Below the pieces are notes generated by a model that did no database searches, had not been told where the DNA came from, and was given only the letters and a program-made list of their open reading frames with translations. The position numbers were made by a program, and so were the translations under genes. DNA of 64,000 nucleotides. Source: Bifiguratus adelaidae (Eukaryota > Mucoromycota > Endogonomycetes > Endogonales). Where the stretch lies: contig MVBO01000002.1 in NCBI GenBank assembly GCA_002261195.1, positions 130,920 through 194,919 on the forward strand, given 5' to 3'. The number at the start of each line of letters is the position of its first letter. Positions within the stretch are counted from its first letter, which is position 1. Of this stretch, positions 55,278 through 64,000 are shown piece after piece.

Positions 55278-57460
55278 TTATCGTCGCGTATATCCAACAA
55301 CATTGATCACCTTGTTGGCCAATGTGTGCATGTTGGCGTCATCGTCGTCGGCATCATCAGCGGGTTCCATGGCGTCGGCAGAATCCGCAATACGTGCAAC
55401 GGCTTTCAGTAAATCTTGCGACTTTGTAATCTTCTTGAGCATATTCGAATCTTGTACAGAGCGTCAAGGAACTGACAAGACGAGGCAGAGTCTTACTTAC
55501 CTCCTCCATCCAGGAACTGAACGATGGTCCAGACACCAATGTGCTGGAATGCCACATCCTGTGAGCTGTCCAAAAAGCGGAGTAGATATCCGTGTAGGCC
55601 ACCTTCCGGCATGTCCCAAGCACGGTTGAATGCAGCATAATCAGACACTAGAAATGTGCCTGTCAATATCAATGTCATCATCCTTCACTTGCCGCTCTTA
55701 CCCTTGGCGGACAGATTACCGATCGCAGCAGCAGCGTTCCCTTGTACCTCAATGCTCTCGCTGTTGGTCAACGGCAACAAGACGTCCAAAACACCCATCT
55801 CCAGCAGACGAACCTTGAGTTCGTCGCTGAGTGCCAGAACGGCAAGACAAGCCGTCATCTCACTCTGCACATTCCCAGTGACGGTTGGTAACAATTGCTT
55901 GATCCGTTCTACAGCTCCTTGATCGACAATGATCTTCTTGTTCCTCTCTGAGCTAGCGGCCAGGTTGCGAAGGGTAGAGATGGCGTGACATTGGATTTCC
56001 TCATTGTCATCATACGCTAGTAGACTGATGAGAGGATGAAGGAAGCCGGCATCAATGATGGGTGACTCATTGTTGGGATGAATGGAAATGTTGCGAATGC
56101 AGGCGACCGAGGAAAGTATGAGGGGAAGGAAAGATGACTTCAAGAGCCGAAGCAATGGAGGCAGGCCCTTTGCGCGCACAATTTCGAGCTGATAATTTTC
56201 TGTGCATGGATTTAACATCTTGTTATCCGCACAACGCAGTAAATACCATCTGATGCCAGGTTTCGTAACGCCAAGGCGGCTTGACATTGCACTTTTAAGC
56301 TCTTGGTATCCATAAGTGCAATAAGATATTGAACGAGCTTGTGGTCGGAATTTGCCAGCCGTTTGCGGTTGGGAGCTGTAGGACAAATCGTCAGACAATC
56401 GCGTCTCAATCGCTTCGCATCTCTGGTACTCACCGTCAACAGCGATATTACTCAACGCTGTGGTGCAATAATACTGGACATCGGCATCCGATGAATTAAG
56501 CAGACTAATTAAGACAGGTATGGCATTGGCATTGACAAGCTGCTGTCGGTTTTCAACTAAATAGAAAAGAATAAGATGAGCACAAACATGTCTGGCGAAT
56601 GCCAACACATTCTTACAAGAGTGAGTCATGTTTAGTAAAGCACCTGTGGCATTACGTTGCACGCGCAAGTCCTTGCTTCGCGCCATATCGACCAGCAAAC
56701 GCAACGCATCCGACTTGGCAATTTTGGCCTTGTTATCATCTATAAATTGTAAGTATAGACCAAAAGATATATGACAGGACGTGCGTACCATGGGTTGCCA
56801 AGTTCGTAATACATCCAACTGCGTTGCATTGCACCTCAACATTAGGACTGCCCATTTGACGGATAAGAGGCTCTAGTCCTCCAAGCTTAACAATGAGCAA
56901 CTTATTCTCCGCTACATGGCGTATCAATACACACAAGCCCATGCAACTGCATCTCACTCACTGTTCACAGCCAAGTTTCCCAGGGCTGCACTCGCGGCAC
57001 GCTGCACCTCAACGTCATGAGACTGCAACAAAAACATGATCGGCTCCAACGTATCCCTATTGACTTGACGCACATCTGCAACCACACCATCAATACCCGC
57101 GTCTCAACGCCCCACACTTACCCTTTTCTGTTATCTCGGCAAAGGCCAACGCCGCTGAGCGTTGCAAGTCCACATTATCCGAGAAGGCCAACGTCGACAA
57201 GGCACGCAACGGATCTCCCTCATAGAAGTTTGTCTCACTGCGGTCTAGAGCACGTTGAGTACCACTCTTACCCTGCATGAGCTTCACTTACTCTCCAAAT
57301 ACTGCAGCAAGTCTGCAACTGCATCCCGTTCATTCTCCTGCAATAAGGGCTCATAGTACCCTCCCTTATTGCCATCTGCTCTTTGTTTAGTATCCAGCGT
57401 AAACAGCACCCTCTACTCACCGTCGCCGCAGCAATTGCAACAGCTAGAACCTTGACCCAT
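55278..57460 (-). CDS. VAC8: Vacuolar armadillo-repeat protein Vac8
   Basis: Peripheral membrane protein of the vacuole surface acting in vacuole inheritance, nucleus-vacuole junctions and autophagy. About ten exons. The N-terminus [13 protein letters not shown] carries a myristoylation Gly2 and clustered Cys for palmitoylation, exactly as in yeast Vac8 (MGSCCSC). About eleven armadillo repeats follow ([131 protein letters not shown]). The tail is acidic ([15 protein letters not shown]) and ends [10 protein letters not shown]. Introns often fall at repeat boundaries, as usual for ARM genes. Confidence 0.95.
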
Positions 57461-57567
57461 GCTCCAAGACCAACAGTGCAAGTTCGTTGCCAACGTTTGA
57501 CTTGCAACCGAAGCTAATGAATGAATTAATGAATTACTATATTTGAGTATCGACATTGTCCAGGGTG

Positions 57568-58545
57568 TCAATGATCCTTGACCAGGCCATTACCACAGCG
57601 ACGGAAGGATACGGAACGCTTCATCTCTTCTGAAGCATGCGTCCATATAGCAGAGGCTTCAAATTCTATCCTTAGCATTCTCCATGGTTTGGAAATTGTG
57701 AAATGAATTATCTTGAGATCCGGTTTGAGTCGCCGAAAGGTTTGGCGATGCCGGGACACAAAGGCGAGATTAAAGTTGTATTGCTCTGGAAGATGAAGGA
57801 AGCGGAATCGAAAGTACTCGTTGAGGAAGCCTTGCTCAGCCCACTTGACGTTGTAATTATCGGTTTGCGGTAGCAATCGAAGCATTTCTTGATATACGGC
57901 ATGATTGGGGCGCAGTACCATGATGCCAGCGTTAAAGTCGAGAGACCACTGCCCATAGTTGTCGAGCGCTGCTGCGAACTCAAAGCCATCATTGGGATAG
58001 CTATCTTTGTCGACAAGAGTGAATAAATCGTCCACCCGGTCCCGTACAAGCGTATCCGCATCCAAGTAAACAATCGCATCGAACTGCGTGTATGACCACA
58101 ACTTGAGCTTTGTAAAGTTGTCGCGAAACTGTTTCTTGACCTGATCTATAGGTGCATCCACCCGAGTTTCCTCCTTGATGGTCCATCCGACCGTCTCCAA
58201 TTGACAGAACATGTCCTTCCGCAAGTCCGAATCGGGCTTAACTAATAGATACAAAGGGATATCGGGATGGTACTTGCGGATTGAATATCCCAAGACGAGT
58301 GCGGGCTGTAGATACTCTGCGTTCCACAAAGCAGAAAAGAAGGCGTAGCTATGATTACCGGGTGTCTCTGCCGTTCCATTACAGCCACTCGTTCCATGAC
58401 ATGCCACGGCCGAGTCGATAAACGCAGAATTATACGTCGGATTAGGCTTGCCTGAGCCATGCGTCCATGAGAAGAAGAGGTAGGTGCATAGGATGACTAG
58501 CGTGATCTCTAGCGGATGAGCAAGTCGCGATAACAGTGTTTGCAT
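57568..58545 (-). CDS. GT8 (glycogenin-like) glycosyltransferase, type II membrane protein
   Basis: Single-exon gene, 325 aa from ATG 58545 (an upstream TTG is not a start). Residues 2-26 include a membrane anchor, LEITLVILCTYLFF. A lumenal GT8 catalytic domain follows: SYAFFSALWNAEYLQPALVLGYSI, LKLWSYTQFDAIVYLDADTLV (DxD metal motif), DNYGQWSLDFNAGIMVL, EQGFLNEYFRF, LKIIHFT. This is the pattern of Golgi GT8 enzymes using nucleotide sugars such as UDP-sugars; the donor and acceptor cannot be read from sequence. It lies downstream of MTR4 on the same strand, with about 110 bp between the MTR4 stop and this ATG. Confidence 0.9.
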   Translation of the reverse strand: MQTLLSRLAHPLEITLVILCTYLFFSWTHGSGKPNPTYNSAFIDSAVACHGTSGCNGTAETPGNHSYAFFSALWNAEYLQPALVLGYSIRKYHPDIPLYLLVKPDSDLRKDMFCQLETVGWTIKEETRVDAPIDQVKKQFRDNFTKLKLWSYTQFDAIVYLDADTLVRDRVDDLFTLVDKDSYPNDGFEFAAALDNYGQWSLDFNAGIMVLRPNHAVYQEMLRLLPQTDNYNVKWAEQGFLNEYFRFRFLHLPEQYNFNLAFVSRHRQTFRRLKPDLKIIHFTISKPWRMLRIEFEASAIWTHASEEMKRSVSFRRCGNGLVKDH

Positions 58546-58659
58546 GCCGCAAAAAAAGAAAGCAGAGAAATTCAGCCGAGATAATTTAGTGACGTTCGTA
58601 GACGCCAAAAAGAAGCCTATTTGCTCTTATTGCCAAATTGGGTTGCATGACGATGTCAA

Positions 58660-61600
58660 CTACAAATACAGCGAGGCTGCAAAGATGATATCACGCTTGA
58701 TTTTGAGAATGCCATCAGAAAACTTGCTTTCGAGATCCGCATTACCAATACTCTTTGCAGCAACCACCATCTGACGCAATAGTTCCTCTAGTCGGCGGAA
58801 GAGTCGAATGAGGGAGCCTTCAAAAGCATCGGTCATTTTGCAGATTTGAGAAAATTTGGCGCCCATTGTCCATGCGTAGACGACTTCCATCAGGTCAGTC
58901 TTGAAGGATTTCACGTAGTCTTCTTCGTTGACTTCCAGTTTGCATTCTTGGGCTACTTTGGCTATCCGACGAGCCGTGTCTTGCAAAGCCCGGACTGGAC
59001 CCTTGAATTCTTCTCGCAATGACGGTGCTTCTTCCACCTAAAGAGTATTAGTGAGGACACGTGGTAAGCAAATGTGACTTGCCTTTTCATCAAACACAAA
59101 GCAGCTGAGGAGGGCGACGGCTTGTTCGACAGTCAACTCGTTGAAGACACCATTGAACATCATTTCGGTTAAGAGCAACTCATCGCCTGCTTGGATTTCA
59201 CACGCAACACGTCCCTTCATCTCAACTACGTCTGCCTCGTTAGTGAAACCGAGGCGTCGGAGTACCCGTTTCCGGCTCTTGAGCTCATCCAATTGCATAA
59301 TGTTTTGTGCGGCTTGCATCTGTTTCTTGATCACCCTCGCTTTCTCTGCCAGGGACATTTTGTGCGCATATTGGTCGTAAAGTTGAGGAAGGTCGGGAGA
59401 CGTATGGAGAGGGTGTTTGACAAGATGACTTTCCAAGACCTCCACCTTACGCATCAGTTTGAGGAAGGCTTCATCTTTGATGTTCATATTGTCGACTGCA
59501 TCTAAAAGCGGAAGACCATCGGGGAACCGTCGTTGCACCTCCTGGATAGACTTGAGGACACCGTTCCGAGACTCTGCTGATCGTATATCTTTAGGGAGGA
59601 ATAATCGAACATGACTAAGACCGTCGAGGGTAGAAAGTAGAACCGGCACGACAACCATTTCGCCTTTCTCGCCGTCCGCCGGTGGCCGTATGCTGGAGGC
59701 AACCCCGTTGGCATTATTCGCATTGGCGGTTCCGGTAGCACAATTGAGCAAAACATCGACAATGTAACCCCCCGTATCAGGATCTTCGCTCTTTTTGGAT
59801 TTTTGCGTCACGTTGACAATGACGCCCCAGCCAAAGTCAAACGATTCATACCGGACCTTGGCCAATCGTCCAGGCTGTAGAAAGGGTAGACAGTATTGAG
59901 GATGGTTGATGACAGCTCGCATGTCTTCATTGTATGTGTCGAGCTGTTTGCGAATATTGTAGTAGGAGGCGATGTCGTCTTCTCGATCAATGTGAATGGC
60001 TTCCATCTCGTCGTGCAAATCCTGAATTTCTGCAAAGGAGAGTGAGCAGTCAAGCCAACCGCATCATTCATGGACTTACCATGCTCGAGTCGAGGGATGC
60101 TGGACGCATTTTGAAATTGGTAAAAGCAACGTTCAAGCATGAATTCCGGGCTAATACCTTCCACGCGCATGAGATTGAGAATCATATTGTATTTGAGATG
60201 GAAGGCCGAGTTCAACCTGTCTGCCACACCCTATACCTCCAGTCAATATGTGCACTCAATCGGTCTCCAGTCGCTCCACCTTACCTTCACCATGCCTTTG
60301 GCTACTTGCGGTTCCATCTTTTCGTCTAGCATCATAATAACCACACCACGATCATCCAGTCCACGACGACCAGCACGTCCAGACATTTGAATGTATTCAC
60401 CACCGCTGATCCATCGCATCTCTTTGCCGTCAAACTTGCGAACACTCGTAAATACCACCGTTTTGGCCGGCATGTTTAGACCAATGGAGAAAGTTTCGGT
60501 GGCAAAGAGAACCTTGAGCAACCCTTCTTGGAAAAGGATTTCAATGACCTCCTTAAGGATGGGCAAAAGACCACCGTGGTGAATACCAATGCCACGTCGC
60601 AGCAATGGAAGAATATTGACGATTTGGGGTAGCTTGCGATCATCCTCGGACAAGGAAGCGATGGCATTGTGAAAGACGGAGGTAACCATTTGCTTCTCAT
60701 TGTCGTCATTCAGATCCATTTTCGCCATGCGAAGTGCGTACGCTTCGCATTCTCGCTTTGCAAAACTGAATACTATGACGGGGTGATAGTTTTTCACCAT
60801 GATCATCTTGACTATCTTGTAGATGTCGGAATTTCCTAGAGGACATCGGTAAGTGCGCATTCGGCGGAAAACTCTCACTTACCGTCCTTTTTCCCACCTT
60901 TATTCAACTTGTTGTGCTTGCCTTTGCCGTCAACGGCATTGGCTGCCTGGCCTTGAGCATCAACGAGTGATCCTATTGCTTTCTGGAAATTGTCTTCCCT
61001 GAAGCTGCCCTTTTCGTCCACTACCAGATGGATACCCTCCGCGCCGGCAGGAAAGAAATAGTGTTGTAATGGAGTAGGACGGAAATCGGTATAGACAACG
61101 TGACATGGTTGATGATGCGTTTGACAGATCCATTCGGCGAACTCCATGGCGTTCGGAATGGTAGCTGACAAAAAAACGTAATGTACCTTGTGGGGCAGCA
61201 GAATGATGGTTTCCTCCCAGACAACACCGCGCTCTATAACAAATATGAACAGACCAGTTCTGTAGTTCGGTAAGCCGGATAGTCACCTACCTAAATCTCT
61301 CATGTAGTGAATTTCGTCAAAAACCACCCAAGCGACCTCACGCATGACCTCGGAACCACGATAAAGCATTTGCCTCAGAATTTCCGTTGTCATGACAAGA
61401 CAGGAAGCGTGAGGATTGATGGTTACATCACCCGTTAACAAGCCGACATCTCCGAAGTCTTCGAGCAGTTCTCTGTATTTCTGATTGGATAGGGCCTACG
61501 CACAACGAGTTAATCAGATGGTTGGAAATAAAAAGCATCGTCAATTTTACCTTGATGGGACTCGTGTAGATGACACGTTGCTTATTCTTCAGACTTTGAG

Positions 61601-62189
61601 CGATAGCGTACTCTGCAACAACTGTTTTACCAGCACTCGTATGCGCAGATACCAGTACACTTTCATTCCGTTCAATGCTACTGATGGCCACCCTTTGGAA
61701 TGGATCGAGTGTAAATGGATACTCTCGAGCAGGTTGAGCCGGTGGTACGTGTTGTGCGATTGGAACATAGGGGTAATTAGGCGGTAAGGCAACTTGATGC
61801 CTTACTTGATGGGACAACACCAGGCCCTGATGCTCGTCGGTCGTCTCTGGTTTAAGAGTCGGCTCCGCTTGCAAGCCTGCTGCTGGGGCTACTTCACGTG
61901 TGGCCTCTTGTTCGAATTCGTCGGCCAGAATCGGCTGCGCGGCCGGAGTAAGCTCTTTTGAGTTTCGACGGCCATTCGCTTCTTCGTGCGTCGATCCGTT
62001 CACCTTGCCATTCCCTTCACCATTAATGATTGGTACATTTTGTGGAGACGCCTTTTCCTTGACTTGATTATTGTGATCCGCCTCCTTGCCATTGTCAGTT
62101 TTCCGCTTCTTGCTGACATGCGCTAGAGTAGCAATGTCTTCGCGCTCATTGAACGCACTAAATAGCGCGTCCGAATCCTCCTCAAACAT
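58660..62189 (-). CDS. MTR4: Exosome-associated RNA helicase Mtr4/Dob1
   Basis: Ski2-like DEVH helicase that feeds RNA to the nuclear exosome and is the core of TRAMP. Exons run from ATG 62189 ([18 protein letters not shown]) to 58660. A 130-residue low-complexity acidic region precedes [17 protein letters not shown] (Q-motif), [16 protein letters not shown] (Walker A), [12 protein letters not shown] (DExH), FLSATIPN (motif III), [38 protein letters not shown] (motif VI). The arch/KOW insertion follows, and the helical C-terminus ends [10 protein letters not shown], matching Mtr4 exactly in order. A basic Lys/Gly-rich insert ([13 protein letters not shown]) lies between helicase motifs. Confidence 0.96.
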
Positions 62190-62358
62190 GTCAGAAAAAG
62201 GAGTCAGACACCGTGTTGAGAAAGAATGGACGGGTAATGGACCTGAAGGAATGCACAAGCAAGTCTCTCGTGTCGAAAGCCCAAAAAAAATTCAAAGGGT
62301 CTTCTTTTGCCCTGTAAAATCCAACATCAAATGCTGTGCTATTATATGCTACAATACA

Positions 62359-63313
62359 CTATCTTTGCTCATCTTTCATCTCTCTTAGTCCTCCCAACAC
62401 TTCCACTGGATCAGTCTTGCCCACGGCCGCCATAATAGCCGGATCATGACACCGCAAGAACGGATTGATCTTCTTTTCTTGTTCAATAGTCGAAACAATG
62501 AAAGGGCGGCCGGATGGGTTGGAACCGAGATAGTGTTGATCGTGCTGCTGGTAGATGCTGCCTACATTAGCATTGAACATGTGCAAATCGCTATTTTGTG
62601 GATTGATCGACAAGGCAAACTGTCCATAATGAGTCGCTGAACATGTGTATCTCTCTTAACTTACGTCCACATTGCTTCGTACATAATCGTGTCCACCATA
62701 CACAACTGTTTCACCCGGTAATTCGCCCAACACATGATACAGACACCGATACATGTCGCGCGCATCGCCTTCGAAAAACCGACCGCATCCAGCAATAAAG
62801 AGTGTATCACCCGTAAAGACCGCCTTTGACGGACTTTGCGTTGGATGACTTGACGCGTTGATGGTCATGCCGTTTGTCTTTGAAGAGTTGCCGTCCTGGA
62901 CATAGTAACAAATGTGCCCCTTGGTGTGGCAAGGTGTATGGAGAGGGGTGATGGTGAGCGTTCCGAGGCATATGTCTTCCTTATCTTTGCAGACGTAATT
63001 GATTTCCGGTATCCGAGCGTCAGCGCCGTACACTGCTAAACCTGGTTTTTTGGCGATCAAGTCTATATTTCCGCCTGAATGATCCCAATGATGATGCGTC
63101 GTTAATATCCTAGAGGTTGAGACGGTTCATTCCCACGTATCCATACTTGGAGTCATCCGAGACCTACGTTGTCAATTTTGCGCCAGTCTGGGACAAAATA
63201 TTTAGGATCTTGATGGGTTCTGCTGGATCGATGATGGCTGCTTCTTTGGTCTTTTCGTCAATGAGGATGTACGAAAAGTTGTCCTCTAGCACGGGTATAG
63301 GAATGACTTTCAT
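62359..63313 (-). CDS. GLO2: Glyoxalase II (hydroxyacylglutathione hydrolase)
   Basis: Metallo-beta-lactamase-fold hydrolase that turns S-lactoylglutathione into lactate and glutathione, the second step of methylglyoxal detoxification. Three or four exons from ATG 63313 (MKVIPIPVLEDNFSYILID). Metal ligands: TTHHHWDHSGG (spliced join), TPCHTKGH and VFTGDTLFIAGCGRFFEGD. Then YVVYGGHDYVRSN-like (TVVYGGHDY), and C-terminal substrate-side SIEQEKKINPFLR. The first join restores ILTTHHHWDH and the second DFALSINPQN. Length and order fit fungal Glo2 cytosolic forms; no presequence is seen. Confidence 0.95.
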
Positions 63314-63530
63314 GAGAAGAGCAACTAAACAGCGTGCGCTGCAATGATTGGGAACAAAAAGAGCGATAGTGAGCGACCCAAGGTCTGGAAGTAAGTTGAC
63401 ACGGAAAGCTTCTCTTCAGAACGGTCGATCATTGGAAAACTCTACGCAGAAGCGAAGGGGAAGTCTTCGATTGCCTTTTTTGGATATTGATCATATGTGC
63501 CCCACCTTTTATTTGGCCCGATTTCGCACT

Positions 63531-64000
63531 TTACAATGGAGGCGTGTACCTTTCCTCGGTTGGCCGACGCCTCCGCTCAGTTTTCTTCTCCGCCAACTTC
63601 GCCTCCTTTTCCTTTTCTTGTAGCCGGTGTTCCTTGAGCCACCCGGGCACTCCATCGGCGTTCGAATCAACTGGCCATCCATCGGCTCCAACAAGGCCTG
63701 CTTGCTTGTCGGCGGCACTGTATCCTGTACAATTCCGTTCCCATCCCTCAGGGACACCCCTGGCTGCTACTTGACCGACAACGTAGGTGTAGACGCCTCC
63801 TGACTCTGTATCTGCCGAAACCGCGGCATTGGGATCCGGGCAAAGAGCATTGGGACACCAAACGCCCATATTTTTGGCAACACGCTGAACCATGGCGTAG
63901 GCTTCTTTGTTGGCATAGGGTACTCCGGTAAGCGGATCGAGATATCTTGCCGGAAGGCCAGTGATGGGACAGAGAAGTGGATGCCGAGGCAATAGAGGCT
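63531..64000 (-). CDS. VPS72: SWR1-complex subunit Vps72/Swc2, C-terminal part (runs off right edge)
   Basis: The C-terminal part of the YL1/Vps72/Swc2 protein, which binds H2A.Z-H2B and hands it to SWR1. The frame is open to the window end, so the N-terminus lies outside. Visible is the YL1_C domain: PLLCPITGLPARYLDPLTGVP then YANKEAYAMVQR, the usual signature. A lysine/arginine-rich tail (KEAKLAEKKTERRRRP) ends TEERYTPPL at 63531. The beginning of the protein with its acidic H2A.Z-binding region is not in the window. Confidence 0.9.
   Translation of the reverse strand, partial: PLLPRHPLLCPITGLPARYLDPLTGVPYANKEAYAMVQRVAKNMGVWCPNALCPDPNAAVSADTESGGVYTYVVGQVAARGVPEGWERNCTGYSAADKQAGLVGADGWPVDSNADGVPGWLKEHRLQEKEKEAKLAEKKTERRRRPTEERYTPPL

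Noticed and set aside
58544-58774. Plus-strand frame beginning MPQKKKAEKF at the GT8 start
   Set aside because: It overlaps the GT8 ATG like the two accepted pairs, but runs antisense through the MTR4 3' coding end and shows no intron or family support.
1-64000. CRISPR array or prokaryotic operon signals
   Set aside because: Intron-rich eukaryotic genes throughout; no direct-repeat/spacer pattern found.

Overview
The window is nuclear DNA of a fungus. Genes are dense (about 38 in 64 kb), split by many short GT-AG introns of about 42-70 nt, and lie close together on both strands. Several genes argue against budding yeast and point to an early-diverging lineage (Mucoromycota-like or a neighbour): a Mediator MED23 subunit, the decay factor SMG9, an Arb2/FAM172A protein, a NatD acetyltransferase and an FHA protein with a Ki-67/RepoMan-type PP1 motif. 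This placement is inference from gene content; no rRNA or marker alignment was possible.

Layout. 1-10 kb: N-terminus of a membrane protein (runs off the left edge), QCR6, RPS5, the mitochondrial resolvase YDC2/CCE1, a SAM methyltransferase, a Rieske-domain protein, NAA40 and a membrane-anchored beta-repeat protein. 10-13.2 kb: a tRNA-Glu gene, then two tandem decayed copies of an unrecognised gene. 13.2-29 kb: TRM7, SMG9, MED23, an ATF/CREB bZIP, a nine-repeat Myb protein, a small membrane protein and the Ki-67-like FHA protein. 29-36 kb: zinc alcohol dehydrogenase, a zinc-cluster-less fungal transcription factor, a short-chain dehydrogenase, Arb2 and a 55-residue protein. 36-48 kb: succinyl-CoA ligase beta, a zincless FPG glycosylase, a Ser/Thr-rich wall-type protein, a homeodomain protein, U1A/U2B'', TPT1, a long coiled-coil protein and a small acidic protein. 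48-64 kb: a RhoGEF, two tandem NmrA-like genes, a decayed DUF4396 gene, VAC8, a GT8 glycosyltransferase, MTR4, glyoxalase II and the C-terminal part of VPS72 (runs off the right edge).

How the genes relate. There are no operons; most are housekeeping genes: RNA processing and decay (TRM7, SMG9, TPT1, MTR4, U1A/U2B'', tRNA-Glu), mitochondria (QCR6, YDC2, succinyl-CoA ligase), chromatin and transcription (MED23, NAA40, VPS72, bZIP, homeodomain, Myb). The most unusual property is the arrangement. Genes largely alternate head-to-head and tail-to-tail, with start-to-start gaps as small as 18 bp and two pairs whose ATG codons overlap in one CATG; one convergent pair has stop codons 1 bp apart. Other points of note are four GC-AG introns (three in one gene), the Ki-67-like domain pair, and an SDR whose active site exists only after splicing.

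Exon limits were read by eye from splice consensus and frame continuity. No RNA evidence or database search was available.
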